Shown here one piece after another: positions 9,333 through 17,827 of a DNA stretch of 64,000 bases (positions are counted from its first letter, which is position 1; the number at the start of each line of letters is the position of its first letter). The notes beneath the pieces are model-generated. The model saw only the letters and a program-made list of their open reading frames with translations, did no database searches and was not told the DNA's origin. The DNA lies in contig NZ_WFKL01000002.1 in assembly GCF_009208105.1 (NCBI RefSeq), positions 62,001-126,000 on the forward strand, in the 5' to 3' direction. The position numbers and the translations under genes were made by a program. This stretch comes from Rouxiella sp. S1S-2. GTDB taxonomy: Bacteria; Pseudomonadota; Gammaproteobacteria; Enterobacterales; Enterobacteriaceae.

Positions 9333-9648
9333 CGGCACAACATCCGTTCAGGGGAGTGTTTATCATACCGGTACTCTGAATAGAGCAGGATTTTGGGGTA
9401 GGGTCAAAGGCGTTAAAGCCAACCTTAGTGGCAGCTAACAACTATTTCACTACTTCAAATCACTCATGATGGCATTTAGCCTACGACTTAAAACCTTTGT
9501 ACTTCAATGTTGCTCGATATCTGTCATTGGGTGTTACCTCTTTCAATGGAGCAACTAGTACACAACTTGCACAAATTTAAGATTTCCTATAAAATAATTT
9601 CATTAAATCTTAAAGAAATGCTTTTTAATCAACCGGAGCGCTATCAAC

Positions 9649-10299
9649 ATGAAAACCGCAACTATGAAAATGAAAAGCCCGGCGGAAACAGGTCTCCTGG
9701 AAAAACGGCTTAAGAACATTCAAGCAAACATAGTTTCTTCACTGAAGCTCCTTTCGGTTGAAGAGCAACAGTCATTGTTGACCTTAACTGATGCCGATTT
9801 TTGGTCTGAGGCTCAACTTAAAGCGCGCACTCAGCAAATTATTGCCACACCAACACCGGAAAAAACTGAGCAGCAAGAGTTTGCAGAAAACCGGCTGGTA
9901 TTCATGGAACATCTTCAAAAATACGGTGGAGTGCACAAATCATCTGTTGTTGAAAAGATAATTCATGCAAGTGTGCCTACAGTGATCAAGTACGGTGAAA
10001 ATAATAAACTTATTGTGTTGAAGTGGGGCGCAGAAAACCTTTATCCCGTTTTTCAGTTTTCAACGGACGAAAGAAATAGTGAAAAAGGAATGTTGAAAGG
10101 TGTCCCTCAGTTACTGGCAGCTATGAAGCATAAAGTTAGTGCGGTGCGTAAATGTAACTTTTTCACACGGAAAGTTGAATTGCCGACTACTGGAGAGTTG
10201 GTGTCGGTTCTGACAATTCTACGCAGAGGAGCGACCCCAGAAGAAATGGACTATCTCATGATCCTTGCTGAGAATTTGGGAACTCAAAACGCTGTTTAA
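9649..10299 (+). CDS. HTH antitoxin-like protein paired with RES toxin
   Basis: A 216-residue protein with a central HTH-like segment (VHKSSVVEKIIHASVPTVIK, residues 98-117) followed by AENLYPVFQF and a C-terminal helical domain with GELVSVLTILRRGATPEEM. The same layout, including ENLFPVFQF, is found in the protein at 42318, and both face a RES-domain gene. By analogy with Xre/MbcA/ParS antitoxins, the C-terminal domain should bind the RES toxin and the HTH should autoregulate. The gene is convergent with the toxin rather than upstream of it, which is unusual. Start codon choice is uncertain because several ATGs follow. Confidence 0.7.
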   Translation: MKTATMKMKSPAETGLLEKRLKNIQANIVSSLKLLSVEEQQSLLTLTDADFWSEAQLKARTQQIIATPTPEKTEQQEFAENRLVFMEHLQKYGGVHKSSVVEKIIHASVPTVIKYGENNKLIVLKWGAENLYPVFQFSTDERNSEKGMLKGVPQLLAAMKHKVSAVRKCNFFTRKVELPTTGELVSVLTILRRGATPEEMDYLMILAENLGTQNAV

Positions 10300-10301
10300 A
10301 A

Positions 10302-10323
10302 AAATGGGCCAGATGGCCCATTT
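10302..10323. terminator. Terminator between convergent HTH and RES genes
   Basis: AAATGGGCC and GGCCCATTT form a perfect 9-bp stem with a 4-base loop. The A-run at its left gives a U-tract for transcripts of the minus-strand RES gene. Confidence 0.85.
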
Positions 10324-10329
10324 GAGGTC

Positions 10330-10962
10330 TCAAACAACATGAATATTCAGCTGAGACTTGAGGATTTCTTTGGCCGTTTTACCATTGTGCGAGTATTCAT
10401 TCAGCGGAGTTACGGACATGCTTTTGACCATACCGCCTCCATCTGTTTGATCCGACCAAAGAACCACACAAGGCTTCCCAGTGTGGCGTGACAGGTACTC
10501 CAACCCATCAGCATGTTTTGAAAGCTCATTCGCCAATTCCTGCGTAAACGAATAAACAGCCTTCGGCCCCATAAGGTCCCCTACTGTAATCCCAAGATGT
10601 GGGGCAAGTGAGGTTTCCTCGAACACACGAATTGGCCGCGCTGTTGTGATCTCCGCCATACAGTTCGTTGTAAAATCTGACTGCTCGATGAACTCGTCCT
10701 GTTGGAAAAATTCTTTGCATGCTGTGTGTGGGGAGTCAGCAATATACATAACTCCTTTTGCATGGTCAGATAACGAAAAACGGTTTACGGATGTCTGGCT
10801 AAAAAAGACTCCGTTCCCGCCAAAACTTTCTTCTTGTACCTTGTAATATCCATAATCTGTTGCGATTTCTTTTGTTACTTGCAACTCATCACGTTCTTCC
10901 GCGGACACAAGATCACTTATTCTTTCATTGAGGTTTCCCTCGAATAGGATGGAAATAGACAT
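10330..10962 (-). CDS. RES-domain toxin
   Basis: A 210-residue protein with the RES fold signature: an Arg in SVNRFSLSDHAKGVMYIAD (residues 59-77), then SPHTACKEFFQ with the Glu, and a C-terminal half rich in LSRHTGKPCVVLW. RES toxins degrade NAD+ and arrest growth. AGGGG precedes the ATG at good spacing. It is convergent with the HTH gene at 9649, and a terminator lies between them. The pair is the likely toxin-antitoxin unit; assignment of catalytic residues is tentative. Confidence 0.75.
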   Translation of the reverse strand: MSISILFEGNLNERISDLVSAEERDELQVTKEIATDYGYYKVQEESFGGNGVFFSQTSVNRFSLSDHAKGVMYIADSPHTACKEFFQQDEFIEQSDFTTNCMAEITTARPIRVFEETSLAPHLGITVGDLMGPKAVYSFTQELANELSKHADGLEYLSRHTGKPCVVLWSDQTDGGGMVKSMSVTPLNEYSHNGKTAKEILKSQLNIHVV

Positions 10963-11362
10963 TTATGCCCCTTTTATTTCTATTTTTTTTATTTAGCATA
11001 AGATTCTCTCTTTCTGCCAGTTGAATGTTGTGGCTATGTGCTTGCCCATAACCACGGATTTGCACCATATGGTTCTCTAACGGTGCGGGAGCAATAATAA
11101 CGAAAAGGTAGAAATATCAAAAAGAAATTATTTGATATTTATTTTTAAACAACTGTATCAAACGCCATTGTGATCTTGGTGGCTTCAGAACCGTGGCCTT
11201 CGAAATGATCACGCCGTGAGGACAGATATTATTTAGAGAATTGAGGGTGCTTTGTCGTGGTCAAGAAATACTGTCCACGGCTTCAGAGTTTTCCAGAATA
11301 ATTATTCTGATTCACTTGGCTGGATAAATACCTCACATCGAATGTCTGCCTGAATGTATTTT
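10963..11362. other. Non-coding gap
   Basis: Contains the promoter region of the RES gene near 10970-11010. Beyond that only stop-rich AT sequence is seen, with no gene I can support. Confidence 0.5.
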
Positions 11363-12197
11363 TTACTGACACCCCATAGAGTCTTTAGCCAATGTTCCTT
11401 TCATTGCCTTGACCTCAGCGGCAATATCCAAGGGCAGGGAAGACCAAATATTCAGATGGTGATTGGTTTTTGCCTCAATCTGTTCGACAGTGACCTGATA
11501 ATCACAAAAATTGGATGCCCTGGGAGCACTTTGGTCCATTAGAAACGCGGCGTATTTTCCCTTGTCCGGCCCAGAGCCAATGTCCAGTAACCGCTTGGGA
11601 TCTGTATTGCAGGTGCAGCAGGTAAAACCGCTATAGCTGTCTCAAATAATGGGCCGGTCACTGAGTGAACGTCCGTGCCCTCGTCCTGATTGGCCAAAGC
11701 GCGTTCTTTATCTTCTAGCCGCGCCCATGGGCCTTGATTGAGTGCTGACTTTTGGGCGTGATATTAGATAAGTAGTTTAATGACTACCAATCAGCTGTAC
11801 CGCCCAGGCTGGCCAAAGGTGCCTGATGGCCTCTGTCTACGGCGAGTTCACTGTTGGCGCCTGTATATGCGGCGGGAGATAGAGTATCTGATTCAGGCAA
11901 AGCAGGATCGCGTTTCCAGTTACGGAGGCGACTAGTTGCCTGACCGGTTTTTGTTATCGTATAGGCAACCCAGTTGGCAAACTTCGTATCAGGATTGTTG
12001 TTCAATGTATAAGCTTCGCGGGTAACAGTCTGAATACTGCCGCCTACAGGGCAGCCTATAGAACAATTGACGCTTATTGCCCCAGATACGACCTGCGGAG
12101 AAGTTTCATTTTGTACTTTTTTGATTTGTGTCGTACAGGAAAAAAGGAATAAAGGAGGTAAAAGCGACAACGACCGAAAGTGGCTGGATATAAGCAT
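11363..12197 (-). pseudogene. Secreted DNA/RNA non-specific endonuclease, broken
   Basis: The intact N-terminal part (137 codons) has a lipoprotein-like signal ending LFLFSC, then a nuclease domain up to the catalytic motif DRGHQAPLASLGGTADW, as in NucM/Serratia-type nucleases. A TAG replaces a codon right after the motif. Further on, SLNYLSNITP and, after a frameshift, SALNQGPWARLEDKERAL and VTGPLFET can be read, with IPSGYW and a final segment ending at a TAA near 11363. So the gene once coded for about 275 residues. It sits at the end of a toxin/immunity array and could have been part of the same weapon locus. Confidence 0.85.
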
Positions 12198-12470
12198 GTT
12201 AACTCCATTTAATATCTAAAATCCTTTAAATAGATATGTAATTACCCCCAAACAGTTGAGCATTGATCCGCTTATACGCTTTGTTGAATAGATCGGAATG
12301 CTGGTCGGAATTAGGAGCGGTTTCCCTTTCTAACCGCCAAAGAAAACGTCCAATAAACCCTCTTTTTCTGGACGTTGCTTAAAATGGACTTATCAGAAAG
12401 CGCTGGCGATTATGCGATACCGTATTTTTTCTCAGTTACAAATTTAGGTTCTTTCCAGTTCGGGCCTTTT
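12024..12470. repeat. Direct repeat copy A (447 bp)
   Basis: Nearly identical to 13035-13469 in the same orientation. It covers the last 20 or so codons of an immunity gene, the intergenic space and the first 50-odd codons of the nuclease gene. Copy A has about 12 extra bases near 12050. The repeat marks where a toxin/immunity module was inserted or duplicated by homologous recombination. Confidence 0.92.
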
Positions 12471-12673
12471 TCAGGAAGGGGTTTTTCGTTTTCTAGCAAC
12501 TTACCTTCACGCACAAGTCGCAGATACGTTTTCAATAAATGACCATCTGCGACAATCTCGAATTTATAATTAACATACATCCGATCAATGCTGGGGTAAG
12601 GAGTTCGCGGAGCAAAATGCAGAAGAACATCTTCCACACTCTCATTTTTATAGATACCTTCAAGATCTAACAT
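12410..12673 (-). CDS. Immunity protein-like, partner of toxin fragment
   Basis: An 87-residue acidic/basic mixed small protein starting MLDLEGIYKNESVEDVLLHF. It ends with EKGPNWKEPKFVTEKKYGIA. Its ATG overlaps the toxin stop codon (TGATG), the classical coupling of toxin C-terminus and immunity gene. It is homologous to the product of 13409-13666 over both ends (KNESVEDxL and the shared C-terminus), while the middle differs, as expected for immunity proteins matching different toxins. No biochemical function is proven by the sequence. Confidence 0.7.
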   Translation of the reverse strand: MLDLEGIYKNESVEDVLLHFAPRTPYPSIDRMYVNYKFEIVADGHLLKTYLRLVREGKLLENEKPLPEKGPNWKEPKFVTEKKYGIA

Positions 12674-13034
12674 CACTTGCCCTCCTCGGCTTGGCGATAA
12701 GCTTCTTCAGCTTCAGGTGTATACAACGGCTGAGTTTTCTCATTAATCTTATAGTCTTCTAGAGTGGCGGTATGTGCGTTATTCCAAACCTCAGACCGTT
12801 TTTTAGGGCGTTCGCCTTCTTTAACCCCTAGATTTCTATAACGCTCCAGCTCTCTGATTTCATATGTATAAAATCGTTTATCAATATCCGTTAATTGTAG
12901 TTCTCCTTTCAGGATTTTCTCCAGACGGTCGATCATAACCTTGTTATCAGGTGATTTGCCAAACCGTCCGGTATGTAGTTTCACCTTGCCCACTCCTGCA
13001 CGATCAATAGTGGCACTTTTCCTGTCTAGGGTTA
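12673..13034 (-). pseudogene. Orphan polymorphic-toxin C-terminus
   Basis: An open frame without its own start encodes ATIDRAGVGKVKLHTGRF, then VMIDRLEKILKGELQ, FYTYEIRELERYRNLGV and WNNAHTATLEDYKIN. It ends YTPEAEEAYRQAEEGK. This is the toxin tip found at the C-terminus of S-type pyocin-like bacteriocins and contact-dependent inhibition proteins, probably a nuclease. The delivery part is missing: the frame begins at the edge of repeat copy B. It is an orphan module that could be used by recombination onto a full-length carrier. Confidence 0.7.
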
Positions 13035-13196
13035 AACAGTATGAATACTGCCGCCTACAGGACAATTGACGCTTATTGGCCCAGATACGACCTGCGGAGA
13101 AGTTTCATTTTGTACTTTTTTGATTTGTGTCGTACAGGAAAAAAGGAATAAAGGAGGTAAAAGCGACAACGACCGAAAGTGGCTGGATATAAGCAT
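13032..13196 (-). pseudogene. Duplicated nuclease N-terminus
   Basis: The first 50-odd codons of the nuclease gene (MLISSHFRSLSLLPPLFLFS onward) repeated inside direct repeat B. The frame ends in a stop where it meets the orphan toxin fragment. It is a by-product of the module insertion. Confidence 0.85.
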
Positions 13197-13469
13197 GTTA
13201 ACTCCATTTAATATCTCGAATCCTTCAAATAGATATGTAATTACCCCCAAATAGTTGAGCATTGATCCGCTTATACGCTTTGTTGATTAGATCGGAATGC
13301 TGGTCGGAATTAGGAGCGGTTCCCCTTTCTAACTGCCAAAGAAAACGTCCAACAAACCCTAGTTTGCTGGACGTTGCTTAAAATGGACTTATCAGAAAGC
13401 GCTGGCGATTATGCGATACCGTATTTTTTCTCAGTTACAAATTTAGGTTCTTTCCAGTTCGGGCCTTTT
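13035..13469. repeat. Direct repeat copy B (435 bp)
   Basis: The second copy of the repeat described at 12024. Scattered substitutions separate the copies, so the duplication is not very recent. Confidence 0.92.
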
Positions 13470-13666
13470 ACTACTTTCCCATTTTGATCAGCTAGTACAC
13501 CTTTTCTAAATAACTCATCGTATTTAGATGAAAGTTCTCCACTGGTAATTACATCATATCGGTTGTATGTAAATAACTTATCTAACTTTGGATAGTCAGA
13601 CGTTGGCCCTAAAAATGTTAAAATATCTTCTACACTTTCATTTTTGATTATATCTTTTAAAGACAT
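13409..13666 (-). CDS. Immunity protein-like, partner of second toxin
   Basis: An 85-residue protein from MSLKDIIKNESVEDILTFLG to the same C-terminal block (GPNWKEPKFVTEKKYGIA) as the product at 12410. The chosen ATG lies 5 bases beyond the stop of the toxin gene; longer in-frame starts would run inside the toxin gene. Related but distinct central sequence (YDVITSGELSSKYDELFRKG) suggests specificity for a variant toxin. It seems intact although its toxin gene carries a stop. Confidence 0.7.
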   Translation of the reverse strand: MSLKDIIKNESVEDILTFLGPTSDYPKLDKLFTYNRYDVITSGELSSKYDELFRKGVLADQNGKVVKGPNWKEPKFVTEKKYGIA

Positions 13667-13670
13667 TGAA

Positions 13671-14315
13671 TTATCCGTCCAAGGCATCTTTAATTTCCTG
13701 TTCATAATCGGCTTGTAGGGCCTCATCAGTATAAAGGCTCAGTTCTCTTTCGTTTATTATATGATCTTGTAGAGTTGCAGTATGGGTATTATGCCATAGT
13801 TCTTTTCGCCTCGAGACGCTTTGAGGAACTTCGCCATCTTTTATACCAAAATTCCGATAACGCTCTAGCTCTCTAATCTCATGGGTATAAAAGCGCTTGT
13901 CCGTATTGGTTACTGGTATCTCTCCCGCTAAGATTTTCTCCAGGCGGTCTATCATCACTTAATTACCATCTGAAGGGCTGAAACGTCCAGTATGCAACTT
14001 CACCTTATCTAAGCCAGCTCGGTCAATCTTTGCCGTTGTGCAGTCCACATTTAAAATGGGCCCTCCAGCTTTTTCCGTATCATATGCGCGGCCACTATAT
14101 TGTCCTTTAGCATTTGTCTCTCCGTAAGGATTACTCACCATGACATAGACAGGCTCAACGCCGGTGCCTGAGGCATCCGGCTGCCAGTAGATAAAGTCCT
14201 GTAACCCTGCACCTATATATATCGGCAGGGTTGTCGTAACGATACTCTCCGCCTGCCTGAACGTGTTCCCCGTGTGTACGGGCGTGACAGGTGCCGGAGA
14301 TCTGCAGATAGTCTG
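13671..14315 (-). pseudogene. S-type pyocin-like bacteriocin, 3' part with nonsense codon
   Basis: From 14315 leftwards one frame reads TPVHTGNTFRQAESIVTTTL, IYIGAGLQDFIYWQPDASG and VEPVYVMVSNPYGETNAKG. This resembles the pyocin-S translocation domain just before the toxin tip. The tip follows (AKIDRAGLDKVKLHTGRF) until TAA at 13959, then continues in the same frame as MIDRLEKILAGEIP, FYTHEIRELERYRNFGIKDG and WHNTHTATLQDHIINE. The homologous fragment at 12673 has Lys at the stop position, so a single substitution likely killed the gene. The 5' part of the bacteriocin is lost. Confidence 0.75.
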
Positions 14316-14332
14316 CTACGGGTTGAAAAATT

Positions 14333-14971
14333 TTAGCCCTGTCGGGCAACATTTTTCCACAGCAAACACATCATTTTGCTGCGTTTTCGGACGTGGATAA
14401 GCCTGGCAAGTAGCAATATCACACCAGTGATTTCGAAACCGTCGTATAATCCGAGCGAACTTTGAGAAAAATAGAAATCCCAAAGTAGATAAATGACCAG
14501 CGATAGAGAGGTGATATGGCAAGCAATCATCGGTGTGCATAGCCAATGATAGAGCTGAGTTCCGGTCATGTTTTTCATCTGGATCCACAGCAGACCTGCC
14601 CAGGCGACCATGCCGCTGGCACAGGCAAGAAATACTGCAGGTCCGCCTTTGTCGCTGGAGAGGCAGTTAAACACCGCCAACCCGATAGCCAGCATGATGC
14701 TGAGATCGAGAAACAGCGTGTTGCGCAATTTACGTGTCATCAGCACAGCTGCGAAATCGGCGGCGAGAAATTGTGGCGAGCCAAATCCCTGTGTTAATTC
14801 AGCGGCAGCCTTCTCAGCATCCTGTTCACTGGTGCAGGCCAGAGCTTCATAAAAATGTCCGCCTATCTCCTCGCAAATCTCCTCGGCATATTTGCGTTCG
14901 AAACGCAGCTCGAAAGAAAGCTCGTCGAGGTAATGACGTGCGGATTGGGGAAGATCGCTCATGTCAGACAT
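14333..14971 (-). CDS. HAAS-domain membrane protein
   Basis: A 212-residue protein with an N-terminal amphipathic region (SARHYLDELSFELRFERKYA, residues 10-29) like HAAS signalling domains. Four or so membrane helices follow (about 88-104, 110-128, 141-165 and 178-195). HAAS proteins are regularly encoded next to PadR regulators, as here, with two bases between the genes. The role is unknown; membrane-stress sensing is an inference. The C-terminus lies next to the bacteriocin fragment, so slight truncation is possible. Confidence 0.7.
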   Translation of the reverse strand: MSDMSDLPQSARHYLDELSFELRFERKYAEEICEEIGGHFYEALACTSEQDAEKAAAELTQGFGSPQFLAADFAAVLMTRKLRNTLFLDLSIMLAIGLAVFNCLSSDKGGPAVFLACASGMVAWAGLLWIQMKNMTGTQLYHWLCTPMIACHITSLSLVIYLLWDFYFSQSSLGLYDGFEITGVILLLARLIHVRKRSKMMCLLWKNVARQG

Positions 14972-14973
14972 GA

Positions 14974-15306
14974 TTAAGGTCTCTGCAATATGGTCGACAC
15001 AGCACCTGAATAGTTAGTCCAGGCGTTGCGTTGCTTGGCTAACTCACAAGTACCCGCATCGGTCAGCTGATAAACCTTGCGCTTACGTCCTTCTGGAGGG
15101 GTTTCCCACTCTGACAAAATCACCCCCTTATGCTCCATACGATGCAATAGGGGATATACGGTCCCTTCCTGAAAGGACAGCACGCCGCCGCTGAGCTGGC
15201 GTATTAGCTCAATCAATGAATAACCGTGGCGTGGACCGCGTTCCAGGGCGGCAAGGATCACCATTTCGACATGGCTTTTGAGATTGTCGTCTGCGCTGAC
15301 CTTCAT
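14974..15306 (-). CDS. PadR family transcriptional regulator
   Basis: A 110-residue winged-helix protein. It shows MVILAALERGPRHGYSLIEL, a Gly-Thr-Val-Tyr-Pro-Leu-Leu motif (GTVYPLLHRMEHKG, residues 48-61) and GRKRKVYQLTDAG in the wing. PadR proteins repress their own operon and respond to small ligands. The next gene, two bases on, is its HAAS-type membrane partner. Start ATG is clear. Confidence 0.9.
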   Translation of the reverse strand: MKVSADDNLKSHVEMVILAALERGPRHGYSLIELIRQLSGGVLSFQEGTVYPLLHRMEHKGVILSEWETPPEGRKRKVYQLTDAGTCELAKQRNAWTNYSGAVSTILQRP

Positions 15307-15748
15307 TGAAACTCTCTGTTACCTGTAGAGCATATAATCGTGACTATATCATCTTGACAATGTTTAGTCTTATACCTAGTTTATCTAGGTATTGGGTGTG
15401 CCCCTTAAACAAAAAACAGGAGAAAAATCATGTCCCAACTATCTCGAGTAGGGTTCATGCAAACGTCCAGCTTATATTACCGATGGTAGTCTTGCGGATT
15501 GCCAGTGTGCAGGGCAGGCTTATGCTGAAGCTTATCAGGCAGCGTCTCATTAGCGGCAGTAAATAATTGGAGATGATGGTCGCCTATCCAGAAGTGCAAA
15601 GCTGGGTTATTTGCCGTAGTGGACTCTCAGCCGGCGGCTGCATGCGTTTAATACAGATACCCCTGCTGGGTGGCAACTCGGGCTTACAAAATTTTCAACG
15701 AATGTCATTAATATGGTTGAACCCATCAGATATTAATAAGAGATCACC
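15307..15748. other. Degenerate region, no intact gene
   Basis: Short interrupted frames (for example around 15430-15720, containing DTPAGWQLGLTKFSTNVINM in one frame) suggest a decayed gene on the plus strand, but I do not recognise it. The first 60 bases should hold the PadR promoter. Confidence 0.4.
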
Positions 15749-16045
15749 ATGAGCCATAAGAATAAACTCGTTACTGCTAAGTTTATTGCCAGCGCGGGTC
15801 AGGCTGAGGCGTTATTTAACGTCATTAATGCCTGTAAGCATCCAAGCCGAAATGAAGAGGGTAATGTCTATTACGATATTTATCGCAACAGCGAAGACAG
15901 CAATATATTCCTTATTCACGAAGAGTGGAAAGGGGAAGCCGCCATCGAGTTCCATTTTGAACAGCCTCATTTCAAACAGCTCGTAAACAATACTAAACCG
16001 TTTTTGCAATCTGATCCGGAAATTCAGCTAGTCAATCTGCCATGA
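15749..16045 (+). CDS. Antibiotic biosynthesis monooxygenase-like protein
   Basis: A 98-residue ABM-domain protein with the typical EEGNVYYDIYRNSEDSNIFL stretch, then HEEWKGEAAIEFHFEQPHFK. These small cofactor-free dimers (YgiN-like) oxidise quinols or polyketides, or act in redox defence. AAGAGATCACC precedes the ATG. It is followed by a PEBP relic and a tautomerase, a mixture of small detoxification genes. Confidence 0.85.
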   Translation: MSHKNKLVTAKFIASAGQAEALFNVINACKHPSRNEEGNVYYDIYRNSEDSNIFLIHEEWKGEAAIEFHFEQPHFKQLVNNTKPFLQSDPEIQLVNLP

Positions 16046-16069
16046 ACGATTAATTAGGAATGTAGATTA

Positions 16070-16252
16070 GGCTATTCAGGACCTTGTCCCCCTAAAAACG
16101 CTGATATTCATCATTATAATTTCACCTTAATTGCAACAGATGTCGAGATGAACTCGCTTCCCAAGGGGCTAGATAAAAATATGCTTGCCGAACCTTTGAA
16201 AGGTCACGTATTAGGAGCTACTGGGATTGTTGCTCAATATAAAATAAATTAA
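16070..16252 (+). pseudogene. PEBP (YbhB/YbcL) family, 3' remnant
   Basis: The frame encodes GYSGPCPPKNADIHHYNFTL, then IATDVEMNSLPKGLDKNML and GHVLGATGIVAQYKIN before the stop. This is the C-terminal third of phosphatidylethanolamine-binding-like proteins (the GPCPP and HHY motifs). The 5' two thirds are absent. Confidence 0.75.
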
Positions 16253-16267
16253 TTAGAGGAAAAAAAT

Positions 16268-16453
16268 ATGCCTGAAGTCGTAGTCAATCTTGCCGCAGGT
16301 CGTACCAAAGAACAGAAAGAAAAACTGATGAAGGGGATTTATGAGGTGGTAAAAGATACCCTAGGCGTTAAAGACGAATATATTGTGGTGTCACTCAATG
16401 AAACGCTAAGGGAGCATAAAACCCGTGGCGGAATAAGCTACGAAAAAATTTAA
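16268..16453 (+). CDS. 4-oxalocrotonate tautomerase family protein
   Basis: A 61-residue tautomerase whose second codon gives the N-terminal catalytic proline after Met removal (MPEVVVNLAAGRTKEQKEKL). AGAGGAAA precedes the ATG. Family members catalyse keto-enol tautomerisation or dehalogenation as oligomers; the substrate here is unknown. Arg in AGRTKEQK and the C-terminal RGGISYEKI are conserved-looking. Confidence 0.88.
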   Translation: MPEVVVNLAAGRTKEQKEKLMKGIYEVVKDTLGVKDEYIVVSLNETLREHKTRGGISYEKI

Positions 16454-16463
16454 TAACGGCATT

Positions 16464-16496
16464 CAAAAAAATGCCACCCTGATGACAGAGTGGCAT
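16464..16496 (-). terminator. Terminator of the gluconate dehydrogenase operon
   Basis: ATGCCAC pairs with GTGGCAT around a 12-base loop. The A-run on its left becomes a U-tract for minus-strand transcripts leaving the cytochrome c gene. Confidence 0.8.
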
Positions 16497-16515
16497 TCAG
16501 TTTACTGCTTCAAAT

Positions 16516-17817
16516 TTATTCGACGGCGGTAAGGTTTTTTCGTACCTTAGTGACATCCTTTTCACTCACTGACGGCGCGTTATTGCCCCAGCCGCTGCGG
16601 ATAAAGGTTGCCAGCTCTGCCATCTGCTTGTCGCTCAGGCGTTGTTCAAATCCAGGCATAACTTGTACCGACGGTGCATTTTCGGTCGAGGGAGTCTGTG
16701 CGCCCTTGAGCATAATACTGATAAGACCGGTCGGGTTATCACTCAGCACAATATCTGCTCCGTTCAGACGCGGGAAAATATCCTGCGCGCCGTTGCCGTC
16801 CGTCAGGTGGCAGGCTTCGCAGTTGTTTAGGTAAAGCAGCTGGCCCGCAGTGAGATTTTTACCCTGATTTAGTGTTATTACTGTTTTCTGGGTTTCGCTG
16901 TTGCTGCCGGGTTTAAGGTTTGACGGTTCATTTGCGTTAGCCGGTAGCGACTTCAGATAGGTGGCAATCGCCTGTAAGTCACTGCCATCCATATGTTGCA
17001 TGCTGTGCTCGACGACACCCGTCATCTCGCCGCCGACCGACGCGAAGTGATTGCGCCCGGTAGAGAGATAATCGGTGACGTCTTTAATCGACCAGCCCTC
17101 AAGATTGCGGATAGACGGCACCGGCCAGCCGTTGAGGTCACCACCTGAAAGGAACAGCTTATCGTTATCGTTGAGCGCCTTCTCTTGCATGCCGATGCCG
17201 CGCGGGGTGTGACAACTGCCACAGTGGCCCAGCGTTTCAACCAGATATTTTCCGCGATTAAGCTCGGTGGCATTGGTATCCGCGGCGGCTGCAAAAGGTT
17301 TAAACGGTTTATCCGAGGTGAAGGCAAAGTTCCAGAACTTCATGCCCCATCGTTGATTAAATGGGAAAGACATCGACGTTTCCGGCGCTTTAACAGCCAC
17401 CGGCGCGACGCCTTTCATAAAGTAAATATACAGCGCGTGGATATCTTCGTCAGAAATGCCGCGATAGTCGGGGTAGGGCATTGCTGGATAAAGATTGCTG
17501 CCGTCGCCCCTTACGCCTTTTCGTAACGCGTCGGCAAACTGTTTCTCGCTGTATTCTCCAATACCAGCTTTTGGATCAGGTGTAATATTAGTGGAGTAGA
17601 TCACGCCCATGGGACTCTTTATCGCCATCCCACCGGAAAACGGTTTGCCACCTGCAACAGTATGGCAGGCGGTACAGTCTCCGGCACGTGCCAAATAGTC
17701 CCCTTGTTTAATCAGCTCGGAGGTATTTTCGCCCTCTGCATGTGCCTGAGCGATGCCAAACATGCCCAGCATTGACATTATTGCGAAAGGCAAGAGCTTT
17801 ATAATGCCTGATTTCAT
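16516..17817 (-). CDS. Gluconate 2-dehydrogenase cytochrome c subunit
   Basis: A 433-residue triheme c-type cytochrome. It starts MKSGIIKLLPFAIMSMLGMF with a Sec signal peptide ending near AQAHA, and carries three heme sites: CTACHTVAGG, CGSCHTPRG and CEACHLTDG. It passes electrons from the flavoprotein to ubiquinone on the periplasmic face of the inner membrane. The ATG at 17817 has GAGGAGAGGAC before it; a longer frame from 17871 would overlap the previous gene and hide the signal. Third gene of the operon. Confidence 0.92.
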   Translation of the reverse strand: MKSGIIKLLPFAIMSMLGMFGIAQAHAEGENTSELIKQGDYLARAGDCTACHTVAGGKPFSGGMAIKSPMGVIYSTNITPDPKAGIGEYSEKQFADALRKGVRGDGSNLYPAMPYPDYRGISDEDIHALYIYFMKGVAPVAVKAPETSMSFPFNQRWGMKFWNFAFTSDKPFKPFAAAADTNATELNRGKYLVETLGHCGSCHTPRGIGMQEKALNDNDKLFLSGGDLNGWPVPSIRNLEGWSIKDVTDYLSTGRNHFASVGGEMTGVVEHSMQHMDGSDLQAIATYLKSLPANANEPSNLKPGSNSETQKTVITLNQGKNLTAGQLLYLNNCEACHLTDGNGAQDIFPRLNGADIVLSDNPTGLISIMLKGAQTPSTENAPSVQVMPGFEQRLSDKQMAELATFIRSGWGNNAPSVSEKDVTKVRKNLTAVE

Positions 17818-17827
17818 CGTCCTCTCC

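Larger units (their letters stand above)
8148..9406 (-). mobile_element. Decayed IS3-family insertion sequence
   Basis: An element of about 1.26 kb carrying broken orfA and orfB on the minus strand. The right end reads outward as TGACCCTACCCCAAAATCC; a weakly matching TGACCTGCCCCCC end lies at 8148. No target duplication is seen (CTGA on the left, AAGG on the right), so the element is old or rearranged. A nearly identical outer 65 bp is found at 28301 in the opposite orientation. Confidence 0.75.

Noticed and set aside
13959..14141. A separate 60-residue gene before the second toxin tip.
   Set aside because: The frame is continuous with the toxin beyond one TAA, and the other tip has Lys at this place, so it is one broken gene.
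14546..14973. Plus-strand frames opposite the HAAS protein gene.
   Set aside because: They are shadows; the minus-strand gene has the HAAS layout, membrane helices and PadR partner.
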